Source of the DNA: Gordonia araii NBRC 100433
GTDB lineage: Bacteria > Actinomycetota > Actinomycetes > Mycobacteriales > Mycobacteriaceae
Assembly (NCBI RefSeq): GCF_000241265.1
Contig: NZ_BAEE01000076.1
Location: 1 to 64,000 of the forward strand
DNA: 64,000 bases
Direction: 5' to 3'
Shown here: piece by piece, positions 56,373 through 64,000 of the stretch
Layout: each line of letters begins with the position of its first letter
How positions within the stretch are numbered: position 1 is the first letter of the stretch
Translations under genes and position numbers: made by a program
The notes under the pieces: generated by a model
What the model was told of the DNA's origin: nothing
What the model saw: only the letters and a program-made list of their open reading frames with translations
Databases searched by the model: none

Positions 56373-57484
56373 TGCCGTCGCTCACCGCACTCTCGCTACC
56401 GGATCGCTGGCGGCCGTTCGCCGGCTTCGCGATCGCCGCGATCCTCCTGTTCGGCCTGGCGCCCGTCGTCCTGTCGGACTTCCGGCTCAACCTGCTGGCC
56501 AAGTTCCTGTGCTTCGGCATGGTGGCCGTTGGCATCGGCCTGGCCTGGGGACGGGGAGGAATGCTCACCCTGGGGCAGGGGGTGTTCTTCGGCCTGGGCG
56601 CCTACATCATGGCCATGCACCTGAAGCTGTCCGATGCCGCGCTGCGCGGCGACGCGGTACCGGATTTCATGCAGATCCAGGGCATCTCGTCGCTGCCGTC
56701 GTACTGGCGGCCGTTCGCCTCACCGGTGGTCACGGTCATCGCGATCCTGGTGCTGCCCGCCGCGCTGGCCGTGGTCCTCGGCCTCGGCGTGTTCCGCCGC
56801 CGGGTGAAAGGCGCGTATTTCGCGATCCTGTCCCAGGCGCTCGCCGCGGCGTTCGCGACGCTGCTGGTCGGACAGGCGTCGATCGGCGGCAGCAACGGGC
56901 TCAATCGGTTCCGGAGCTTCTTCGGCCTGGCGCTGAACGACCCGGTGAACAAGCGTCTGCTGTTCTTCATCGCGGCCGGGACCTTGCTGGTGATGGTCGC
57001 GCTGACCCGGCAGCTGATGAACAGCCGTTACGGCGAACTTCTCGTCGCGGTGCGCGACCAGGAAGAACGCGTGCGGTTCCTCGGCTACGACCCGGCGGTG
57101 GTCAAACTCGTCGCCTTCGCCGTAGCCGCACTCTTCGCCGGTGTCGCCGGAGCCATGTTCGTGCCGATCGTCGGGATCATCTCACCCGCCGACATCGGCA
57201 TCGTGCCCTCCATCGCCTTTCTCATCGGCGTCGCGATCGGCGGGCGCACGACACTGTTGGGCCCGGTGCTCGGCGCCATCGCGGTGGCGTGGGCGCAGAC
57301 GGGGCTCTCGGAGAACTTCCCGTCGGCGTGGGTGTACGCGCAGGGGCTGCTGTTCATCGTCGTGGTCGGCTTCTTCCCGGCCGGCCTGGCAGGCCTGGTG
57401 ACCCTGATCCGCCGCCGCAGGCGACCTCCACCACCCGAACCCTCCGCCGACCTGGCGGTCACGACGGCAGGAGCGACACCGTGA
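56372..57484 (+). CDS. urtC: Urea ABC transporter permease UrtC
   Basis: A 370-residue permease of the LivM type with about ten membrane helices. GIGLAWGRGGMLTLGQGVFFGLGAY is the family's N-terminal signature, VRDQEERVRFLGYDP is the cytosolic coupling region, and IGVAIGGRTTLLGPVLGA contacts the ATPase. The C-terminus is a basic and proline-rich tail (RRRRRPPPPEP). The ATG overlaps the urtB stop by one base; its stop overlaps the urtD GTG (GTGA). Confidence 0.93.
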   Translation: MPSLTALSLPDRWRPFAGFAIAAILLFGLAPVVLSDFRLNLLAKFLCFGMVAVGIGLAWGRGGMLTLGQGVFFGLGAYIMAMHLKLSDAALRGDAVPDFMQIQGISSLPSYWRPFASPVVTVIAILVLPAALAVVLGLGVFRRRVKGAYFAILSQALAAAFATLLVGQASIGGSNGLNRFRSFFGLALNDPVNKRLLFFIAAGTLLVMVALTRQLMNSRYGELLVAVRDQEERVRFLGYDPAVVKLVAFAVAALFAGVAGAMFVPIVGIISPADIGIVPSIAFLIGVAIGGRTTLLGPVLGAIAVAWAQTGLSENFPSAWVYAQGLLFIVVVGFFPAGLAGLVTLIRRRRRPPPPEPSADLAVTTAGATP

Positions 57485-58308
57485 ACGAGACGACTACCCG
57501 GGGCGCCGAAGGGCGAGCGCCCGTCGTCGGCGGCAACGCCGGGATGAGCAGCGAGTACCTCCAGGTGCGCGGGCTCAGCGTGGAGTTCGACGGGTTCCGT
57601 GCGCTGTCGGACGTCGACCTGACCCTGATGCAGGGCGACCTGCGGTTCCTGATCGGGCCGAACGGCGCGGGCAAGACCACCTTCATCGACGCCGTGACGG
57701 GATTGGTTCCGGCGACCGGATCGGCGCAGAAGTCCGGTGTCGAACTCGTTGGCCGCAAGGTCCATCACATCGCGCGTCTCGGGGTGGGGCGGACCTTCCA
57801 GACCGCGAGCGTCTTCGAGGAACTGACGGTGACGCAGAACCTCGACATCGCCGCGGGCGCCGGCCGGTCCGCGTTGACCATGCTGCGGCGCCGACCGGCC
57901 ACGATGCCGCAGGCGATCTCCGAAGCGCTGGAGACCACCGGCCTCGCCGATCTGCGGGACGCGCCCGCGGGCGTGTTGGCACACGGGCAGAAGCAATGGC
58001 TGGAGATCGGCATGCTGCTGGTGCAGAACGCCTCGGTGTTGCTGCTCGACGAACCGGTCGCGGGCATGAGCCACGAGGAGCGCGAGGAGACGGGCCAGCT
58101 GCTGCGCCGCATCGGCGGGGAACGCACCGTGGTCGTCGTCGAGCACGACATGGAATTCATGCGCCGGTTCGCCACGTCGGTGACCGTGCTGGCGGGCGGG
58201 CGGGTGCTGGCCGAGGGCACAGTGGCCGAAGTCCAGGCCAACCCCAAGGTCCAGGAGGTCTACCTCGGTAGCGCCACCGCGGCCGGGGCCGACGGGGAAG
58301 GGAAGTGA
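57481..58308 (+). CDS. urtD: Urea ABC transporter ATPase UrtD
   Basis: A 275-residue LivG-type ATPase. Walker A GPNGAGKTTFID near residue 60, Walker B VLLLDEPVAGMSHEE, and the atypical signature LAHGQKQWLEIGMLL, which is characteristic of UrtD rather than the usual LSGGQ. A 20-residue Thr/Gly-rich tail precedes the domain; an internal ATG before SSEYLQVRG could be the true start. Overlaps both neighbours, so the five transport genes form one translationally linked unit. Confidence 0.93.
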   Translation: MNETTTRGAEGRAPVVGGNAGMSSEYLQVRGLSVEFDGFRALSDVDLTLMQGDLRFLIGPNGAGKTTFIDAVTGLVPATGSAQKSGVELVGRKVHHIARLGVGRTFQTASVFEELTVTQNLDIAAGAGRSALTMLRRRPATMPQAISEALETTGLADLRDAPAGVLAHGQKQWLEIGMLLVQNASVLLLDEPVAGMSHEEREETGQLLRRIGGERTVVVVEHDMEFMRRFATSVTVLAGGRVLAEGTVAEVQANPKVQEVYLGSATAAGADGEGK

Positions 58309-59006
58309 CGGCCATGCTTCAGCTCATCGACATCCACGCCGGATACGGGCGCACCGAGGTCGTCCACGGCATCAGCCTGGACGTCCCGTCCGACGGCGTC
58401 GTCGCCGTCCTCGGGCACAACGGAGCGGGCAAGACGACGCTGCTGCGCACCGCGGTCGGCCTGCTGAAGGCCTCGACCGGAAAGGTGCTGCTGGACGGTG
58501 AGGACATCACCGCGATGCGGCCCAGCGCCCGCGTTGCCCGCGGCCTGGCTTACGTACCGCAGGGACAACAGAGCTTCGGCCACCTGACCACCGCCGAGAA
58601 CCTCCAGGTGGTCGCCGACGGCCGTCGGCGAGGGAAGGAGCGGGTCGCGGAGTCACTCGACCTGTTCCCGGCCTTGCGCGGTCTGCTGGACCGGCGGGCC
58701 GGCCTGCTCTCGGGCGGTCAGCGCCAGCAGTTGGCGATCGCGCGGGCGCTCATCACCGGACCGCGCATCCTCGTGCTCGACGAGCCCACCGAAGGCATTC
58801 AGCCGTCGGTGGTGGCCGAGATAGAGAACACGATCACGTCGCTGACCGAGCGCGGCGACCTGGGCGTGCTGCTCGTCGAACAGCACATCGGGTTCGCCCT
58901 GGAGTCGGCGCAGACCTACCACGTCCTGGAAGCCGGGCGGGTGACGTCGTCCGGCGCCGGCGGCAAGGCGGCGCTGGCCGATGTCCGCCAGGCGCTGACG
59001 ATCTGA
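58305..59006 (+). CDS. urtE: Urea ABC transporter ATPase UrtE
   Basis: A 233-residue LivF-type ATPase that pairs with UrtD. It has GHNGAGKTTLLRTAVGLL (Walker A), YVPQGQQSFGHLT (Q-loop), LLSGGQRQQLAIARAL (signature) and ILVLDEPTEGIQPSVV (Walker B), the last typical of UrtE. The start is the GTG inside the urtD stop; ATG at 58314 is an in-frame alternative. Eleven bases separate it from the GntR gene. Confidence 0.93.
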   Translation: MTAMLQLIDIHAGYGRTEVVHGISLDVPSDGVVAVLGHNGAGKTTLLRTAVGLLKASTGKVLLDGEDITAMRPSARVARGLAYVPQGQQSFGHLTTAENLQVVADGRRRGKERVAESLDLFPALRGLLDRRAGLLSGGQRQQLAIARALITGPRILVLDEPTEGIQPSVVAEIENTITSLTERGDLGVLLVEQHIGFALESAQTYHVLEAGRVTSSGAGGKAALADVRQALTI

Positions 59007-59016
59007 GGAGGAAGCC

Positions 59017-59709
59017 ATGGACGACCGCCGACCGTCGCGCAGCCACATCGTCTACCGCGCGTTGCGCGACGACCTGATGAACGGGGTGCTCTCCTACGAG
59101 GACCGGCTGGGGGAGGAGAAGCTCGCCGAGCGCTACGACGTCTCGCGCACCCCGGTGCGCGAGGCGCTGGCCCGGCTGCTGGCCGACGGCCTGGTGGAGC
59201 GGCGCGACTCGGGACTCTATCCCCACCGGCCGAGGCTGGACACGCTCAACGACTTCTACGAGGCGCGCACCATGCTCGAACTGGGCGCCATGGACCTGGT
59301 CGCCGCCGAGCCGGGACGACGGCACCGGGCCGACCTGCTGGCCCCGGAGGTGGCGAGGTGGAAAACGCTGCACCGACGCCCGCCGGAGCCCGACGCCGGC
59401 TTCGTCTCCGCGGACGAGCAGTTCCATCTCACGTTGCTCACCGCCGCGGGCAACGCGGCGCTCCCGGAGGCCCTCGCGCTGATCAACACGAGGATCCGGC
59501 CGGTTCGCATGTTCGACTACCTGACCCACGACCGCATGGTGGCGACGATCGGCGAGCACATCGCGATCGGCGAGGCCGCACTCGACGGCGACCTGGTCGT
59601 CGCACGGGACCTGCTGGTCGCCCACATCGGTGCGTCCAGAGAGGTGGTCGCGGCGCGGGCCGCCCAGGCCGCCGAGCTGGCCCAACTGGTCCGGGCGACC
59701 CGCGCCTAG
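59017..59709 (+). CDS. GntR-family (FCD) regulator of the urea operon
   Basis: A 230-residue regulator. The winged helix-turn-helix covers about residues 10-70 (GEEKLAERYDVSRTPVREALARLL), and the C-terminal helical FCD domain (FYEARTMLELGAMDL onward) binds an effector. It lies between the transporter and enzyme genes with an ATG after an ATCTGAGGAGGAAG ribosome site. It most likely binds TTGTATACAA at 54011, over the operon promoter, and responds to urea, allophanate or a nitrogen signal. This is inferred from position and operator type. Confidence 0.9.
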   Translation: MDDRRPSRSHIVYRALRDDLMNGVLSYEDRLGEEKLAERYDVSRTPVREALARLLADGLVERRDSGLYPHRPRLDTLNDFYEARTMLELGAMDLVAAEPGRRHRADLLAPEVARWKTLHRRPPEPDAGFVSADEQFHLTLLTAAGNAALPEALALINTRIRPVRMFDYLTHDRMVATIGEHIAIGEAALDGDLVVARDLLVAHIGASREVVAARAAQAAELAQLVRATRA

Positions 59710-59752
59710 CACCCCCGACCCCGATGTCCGACCGAATCACGAGGTGACCGCA

Positions 59753-62700
59753 GTGACCCCATTCGCAACCCCCGCAACCCCGCTCGACGGCGTGCCCGAC
59801 CGGGTCCTGGTGGCCAATCGCGGCGAAATCGCGTGCCGCGTCATGGACACCGCGGCCCGGCTGGGTGTCGAGACCGTCGCGGTGTACTCCGACGCCGACG
59901 AGGCCGCCCGCCACGTCCGCATGGCGGACCGCGCGGTGCGCCTCGGGCCGGCCCCCGCCACCGAGTCCTATCTGCGAGCCGACGCGGTGATCGAGGCCGC
60001 GTTGGCCACCGGTGCCGACGTGATCCATCCCGGCTACGGCTTCCTCTCGGAGAACGCCGAATTCGCCGAGCAGGTGGCGGCCGCCGGGCTGTTTTTCGCC
60101 GGGCCGACGGCCGCGCAGATCCGGCTGTTCGGCGACAAGCACACCGCGCGCGCCGCCGCCGAAGCCGCCGGCGTGCCGCTGGTCGCCGGCAGCGGTCTGC
60201 TGGCCGATCTCGACGCCGCCACGGCGTCGGCGGCACAGATCGGCTATCCGGTCATGCTGAAGGCCGCCGGGGGCGGCGGCGGCATCGGCATGGCGGTCTG
60301 CGCCGACGCCGACGAACTGCGCACCGCCTTTCAGCGGGTCATCCGCATGGCGGAGAACAACTTCGGATCGTCGGCGGTCTACCTGGAGCGCTACGTCCAG
60401 CACGCCCGCCACGTCGAGGTGCAGATCTTCGGCGACGGTCGAGGGAGGATCGTCTCGCTCGGCACCCGCGACTGCAGCCTGCAGCGGCGCAACCAGAAGG
60501 TCATCGAGGAGGCACCGGCCCCCGGCTTGTCGTACCGCGTCGTCGAGTCGCTCGTCGAGTCCAGCCGCGAACTCCTCGGCGCTGTCGACTACCGGTCCGC
60601 CGGCACGGTCGAGTTCATCTACGACACCGAGCGCGGTGAAGCGTCCTTCCTCGAGGTCAACACCCGGCTGCAGGTCGAGCACCCGGTGACCGAGGAGGTC
60701 ACCGGCGTCGATCTGGTCGAGTGGATGCTGCGCCTGGCGGCCGGCGACTCCGACTTCCTGGCCGCCGTGCCGGAACCGGGACCGCCGATCCGGGGACACG
60801 CTGTCGAGGCTCGCCTCTACGCCGAGGATCCGGGCTGCGACTATCGGCCCAGTGCTGGACTGCTGACCGGGGTGCGGATGCCGACGGCGCCGGCCCGGGT
60901 TGAGACGTGGGTGGAGACCGGCACCGAGGTCAGCCCGTACTACGACCCGCTGCTCGCGAAGGTGATCACCGCCGGGGACAGCCGCACGGAGGCGCTGCAC
61001 CGGATGCGCTCGGCCCTCGACGGCACCCGGCTGTACGGGATCACCACCAACCTGCCGCAACTGCGCGCCGCCGTCACCAGCGCGCCGATGCTCGACGCCC
61101 GCCACACCACCGCGACGCTGAAATCGCTCACCACGATCGCGCCCCGGATGGAGATCGTCCGCGCCGGTCTGTCGACCACCATCCAGGATCTGCCCGGGCG
61201 GCTCGGATTGTGGGATGTGGGCATCCCGCCGTCGGGTCCGTTCGACGACCTGTCATTCGCGCTGGCCAACCGCGGGGTCGGCAACCCGGTCGGGGAGAAC
61301 GCGCTCGAAGCCACCCTGCTGGGCCCGGGCATCAGATTCACCGATGACGCGGTGGTCTGCGTGACAGGAGCCGACGCGCCGGTCACCGTCGACGGCGCCG
61401 CGGTGCCGATGTGGGAGCCGGTGACCGTTCCCGGCGGATCGATCCTGGAGATCGGTGCGCCGCGCGCCGCCGGGCTGCGGACCTACCTGGCCGTGCGCGG
61501 CGGCATCATGGCACCCGACTACCACGGCAGCGCGTCGACGTTCACGCTCGGCGGATTCGGGGGTGTGACCGGCCGTGCGATCGGCACCGGGGACATCCTC
61601 GGCATCAAACCGGATCGCGGAGGGCTCGACGTCCCGGCCGCCATCCCCCTCGTCGAACGCCCCGAGGTGGTGCACGACTGGGTCGTGGCGGTGGGCGAAG
61701 GGCCGCAGCCGGCGCCCGACTACTTCACGCGCGAGGATCTGGCGCAGTTCTACGAGGCCACCTGGACGGTGCAAGCGCACGCCAACCGCACCGGTCTGCG
61801 CCTGGAAGGGCCGAAGCCTACGTGGGCGCGCAGCGACGGCGGCGACGCCGGACTGCATCCGTCGAACCTGCACGACTGCCCCTACAGCGTCGGCGCGCTC
61901 AACCTCTCCGGCGACACCCCGATCCTGCTCGGCCCGGACGGTCCGAGTCTGGGCGGATTCGCATGTCCGTTGACGGTGATCTCGGCGCAGCGATGGAAGC
62001 TGGGGCAGATGAGGCCGGGCGACACCGTCCGGTTCGCGCCCGTCTCCGACCAGCGGGCGGACGCGTTGCGCGCCTCGGTCCCGCTGCGCGGGCGAAACGA
62101 CCTCGGAGCGGAGCTGCTCGGCCGCCGCGAGACCGACGACGGCGTGCTCGGCCGCCGCGAGGGCGGGGACGGAACACCCGAAGTCAAATACCTGCGCGGC
62201 GGTGACGACAACGTGCTGGTCGAGTACGGGCCGATGGAGCTGGACCTGGGCATGCGGATGCGGGTCCAAGTGCTGCGCGACCGGCTGCAAGAGGCGTCGA
62301 TCGCGGGTCTCGTGGACCTCACGCCGGGCGTGCGGTCGTTGCATGTGCACTTCCAGCCGGATCTGATCGACCAGCGCACCGTGGTGCGTCTCCTCGGCGA
62401 GATCGAGGACGGAATCGGGAACACCGCCGGTCTCCGGGTCGCGAGCAGGCGCGTGCACCTCCCGCTGTCTTTCGACGACCCGTCGATCCGTGCGGCGCTG
62501 GCCCGCTATCGGAGCGGGGTCCGGGAGGAAGCGCCGTGGCTGCCGTCGAACATCGAATTCATCCGCCGCATCAACGGACTGGATTCCGTGGACGAGGTGC
62601 GGCAGGTCATGTTCGACGCCGACTACCTCGTGCTCGGACTCGGCGACGTGTACCTCGGTGCGCCCCTGGCGGTTCCGCTCGATCCGCGGCACCGGCTGGT

Positions 62701-63415
62701 CACGACCAAGTACAACCCGGCCCGAACGTGGACGCCGGCCGACGCGGTCGGCATCGGCGGCAAGTACCTGTGCGTGTACGGCATGGAGTCGCCCGGCGGC
62801 TATCAGCTGGTCGGCCGCACGCTGCAGATCTGGTCGGGCTATCGGCAACAGCCGCCGTTCGAGGAAGGGCGCCCGTGGCTGCTGCGATACTTCGACCGGG
62901 TGAGCTGGTACCCGGTCTCGGCCGAGGAACTCTCCGACCTGCGCGCCGACATGGCGGCCGGCCGCTACGAGATGAAAACCGAGACGGGTGAGTTCGCCTA
63001 TGCCGAACACCTGGCGTTCCTGGCCGACAACGCCGAGGACATCGCGGAGGTGGAGGAGCGGCGGCGCACGGCGTTCGACGCGGAACGCGTCCGCTGGGAG
63101 GAGTCCGGGGAGTTCGCGACCGAGTCGGCGCCGGAGGTCGAAGGCCTCGGCGGCGGGGCGGACACCGAGATCCCCGACGGGTGCCGGGCTATCACCGCCC
63201 CGATGATGTCGGGCGTGTGGCGGGTCGAAGTGGCCGAGGGGGACGTGGTCGACGCCGGCAGTCCGGTCGTCGCCCTGGAAGCGATGAAACTGGAGCTCCC
63301 GGTGCTGGCGGAGGCGTCCGGCATCGTGCGCAAGGTTATGGTCTCCGCAGGAGACCAGGTCGCCGCCGGCGCAGCGCTGGTGGCGATCGAGGAGCAGGAA
63401 GGACTGGGCGCGTAG
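59753..63415 (+). CDS. uca: Urea carboxylase (biotin-dependent)
   Basis: A 1220-residue enzyme that carboxylates urea to allophanate with ATP and bicarbonate. The domains follow the urea carboxylase order: biotin carboxylase (about 10-460; VLVANRGEIACRVM, KAAGGGGGIGM, the EVNTRLQVEHPVTE motif), then KipA/AHS2-like (about 470-770; STTIQDLPGRLGLWDVGIPP), KipI/AHS1-like (about 820-1030; SLHVHFQPDLID), and a C-terminal biotinyl domain with the biotin lysine in ALEAMKLELPV. GTG at 59753 follows GAGG; GTG 59744 is an alternative. Some close relatives are guanidine carboxylases; the urt genes and the absence of DUF1989 partner genes in the window favour urea. Confidence 0.94.
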   Translation: MTPFATPATPLDGVPDRVLVANRGEIACRVMDTAARLGVETVAVYSDADEAARHVRMADRAVRLGPAPATESYLRADAVIEAALATGADVIHPGYGFLSENAEFAEQVAAAGLFFAGPTAAQIRLFGDKHTARAAAEAAGVPLVAGSGLLADLDAATASAAQIGYPVMLKAAGGGGGIGMAVCADADELRTAFQRVIRMAENNFGSSAVYLERYVQHARHVEVQIFGDGRGRIVSLGTRDCSLQRRNQKVIEEAPAPGLSYRVVESLVESSRELLGAVDYRSAGTVEFIYDTERGEASFLEVNTRLQVEHPVTEEVTGVDLVEWMLRLAAGDSDFLAAVPEPGPPIRGHAVEARLYAEDPGCDYRPSAGLLTGVRMPTAPARVETWVETGTEVSPYYDPLLAKVITAGDSRTEALHRMRSALDGTRLYGITTNLPQLRAAVTSAPMLDARHTTATLKSLTTIAPRMEIVRAGLSTTIQDLPGRLGLWDVGIPPSGPFDDLSFALANRGVGNPVGENALEATLLGPGIRFTDDAVVCVTGADAPVTVDGAAVPMWEPVTVPGGSILEIGAPRAAGLRTYLAVRGGIMAPDYHGSASTFTLGGFGGVTGRAIGTGDILGIKPDRGGLDVPAAIPLVERPEVVHDWVVAVGEGPQPAPDYFTREDLAQFYEATWTVQAHANRTGLRLEGPKPTWARSDGGDAGLHPSNLHDCPYSVGALNLSGDTPILLGPDGPSLGGFACPLTVISAQRWKLGQMRPGDTVRFAPVSDQRADALRASVPLRGRNDLGAELLGRRETDDGVLGRREGGDGTPEVKYLRGGDDNVLVEYGPMELDLGMRMRVQVLRDRLQEASIAGLVDLTPGVRSLHVHFQPDLIDQRTVVRLLGEIEDGIGNTAGLRVASRRVHLPLSFDDPSIRAALARYRSGVREEAPWLPSNIEFIRRINGLDSVDEVRQVMFDADYLVLGLGDVYLGAPLAVPLDPRHRLVTTKYNPARTWTPADAVGIGGKYLCVYGMESPGGYQLVGRTLQIWSGYRQQPPFEEGRPWLLRYFDRVSWYPVSAEELSDLRADMAAGRYEMKTETGEFAYAEHLAFLADNAEDIAEVEERRRTAFDAERVRWEESGEFATESAPEVEGLGGGADTEIPDGCRAITAPMMSGVWRVEVAEGDVVDAGSPVVALEAMKLELPVLAEASGIVRKVMVSAGDQVAAGAALVAIEEQEGLGA

Positions 63416-64000
63416 TGATCGGATCGAATGGCTCGACCGTCGTCGAGAAGGTGCGGGAGGCGTACGCCAGGATCGCCGAATGCGACCGGCCGGAGGTGTG
63501 GATCAGCCTGCGCGCCGAGTCGGATGTGCTCACCCAGGCGGCCGATGTCGACGCCCGGGTCGCCCGGGGCGATGAGCTGCCGCTGGCCGGCGTGCTCGTC
63601 GGGGTGAAGGACAACATCGACGTCGGCGGACTCGATACGACCTGCGCCTGCCCGGCGTTCGCGCGCGGTGCGGCGGCCGACGCGACGGTGGTGGCGCGGC
63701 TCACCGCGCTCGGCGCCGTGGTGCTCGGCAAGACCAACCTGGACCAGTTCGCCACCGGGCTGGTCGGTACGCGCAGCCCGTACGGCGCGGTGCGTCATTC
63801 GACGATGCCCGACCGCGTTTCCGGCGGGAGCAGTTCGGGATCGGCCGTCGCGGTCGCCCTGGGCATGGTCGACGTCGCGCTGGGAACCGACACCGCCGGA
63901 TCGGGCCGGGTGCCCGCGGCGCTCAACGGGATCGTGGGCATCAAGCCGACCTTGGGCCTGGTCTCGACGGCCGGGGTCGTACCCGCGTGTCCCGACTTCG
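63415..64000 (+). CDS. atzF: Allophanate hydrolase (amidase signature), partial
   Basis: The first 195 codons of an amidase-signature enzyme, cut by the window end. It contains the catalytic lysine in LVGVKDNIDV, and the Ser-cisSer-Lys triad region GGSSSGSAVAVALG with GTDTAGSGRVPAAL following, as in AtzF and the DUR1 part of urea amidolyase. It hydrolyses allophanate to ammonia and CO2, completing urea breakdown. The GTG start shares one base with the urea carboxylase stop (TAGTG), so the two enzymes are made together. Confidence 0.92.
   Translation, partial: MIGSNGSTVVEKVREAYARIAECDRPEVWISLRAESDVLTQAADVDARVARGDELPLAGVLVGVKDNIDVGGLDTTCACPAFARGAAADATVVARLTALGAVVLGKTNLDQFATGLVGTRSPYGAVRHSTMPDRVSGGSSSGSAVAVALGMVDVALGTDTAGSGRVPAALNGIVGIKPTLGLVSTAGVVPACPDF

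Overview
The window is a GC-rich actinobacterial chromosome segment, most likely from the Mycobacteriales close to Gordonia, Williamsia or Rhodococcus. Three things point there: many GTG starts with 1-4 base gene overlaps, promoters with a TAnnnT -10 box placed 6-8 bases before the start codon (leaderless mRNAs), and gene order. As I recall it, the order corA - lpqZ - SDR - kgd - emrB-like - Rv1277/Rv1278-like, then argS-lysA-hom-thrC-thrB-rho-rpmE-prfA-prmC-tsaC-wecA-atpIBEFHAGDC-DUF2550-pduO-murA, follows Mycobacterium tuberculosis Rv1239c to Rv1315 with insertions and losses. The ATP synthase c subunit and the unfused delta subunit are not of mycobacterial type.

Layout. (a) 1-7150, accessory: a SUFU-domain protein; a CsoR-family repressor and DUF302 gene divergent from an AhpD-like gene with two G/C palindromic operators between them; a 52-residue Cys-rich protein; corA; lpqZ; and a Baeyer-Villiger monooxygenase-SDR operon divergent from a TetR gene. 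(b) 7150-17450: an inverted array of 22-bp repeats, 2-oxoglutarate decarboxylase Kgd, a one-polypeptide double ABC exporter, a conserved hypothetical protein, a glutathionyl-hydroquinone-reductase-like protein and a 21-bp repeat array. (c) 17450-27500: an EmrB/QacA transporter, an SbcD/SbcC-like pair, small accessory genes, tRNA-Arg(CCG), TspO, a second MFS transporter, an odd SRPBCC protein and a His-rich DUF305 protein. (d) 27550-53910: the housekeeping block for Arg-tRNA synthesis, lysine and threonine synthesis, transcription termination, translation release, envelope glycan initiation, F-type ATP synthase and MurA. It is interrupted by a CysJ-like flavoprotein between rho and rpmE and by glyA between tsaC and wecA. 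(e) 53910-64000: a urea uptake and catabolism operon, urtABCDE - gntR - urea carboxylase - allophanate hydrolase. The last gene is cut by the window end, and a likely GntR operator overlaps the urtA promoter.

How the genes work together. The last operon imports urea and splits it to ammonia and CO2 with a biotin enzyme and an amidase, so it needs no nickel. The thr/lys genes share one operon with argS, most junctions being overlaps. prmC follows prfA, whose product it methylates. The BVMO and SDR genes look like an alcohol-to-ketone-to-ester catabolic unit under a TetR repressor. No phage, plasmid, insertion sequence or CRISPR locus is visible. The least explained features are intergenic: short tandem repeats with 21- or 22-bp periods at 7162, 17174 and 53923, a solo copy at 36076, and several palindromes that look like operators.
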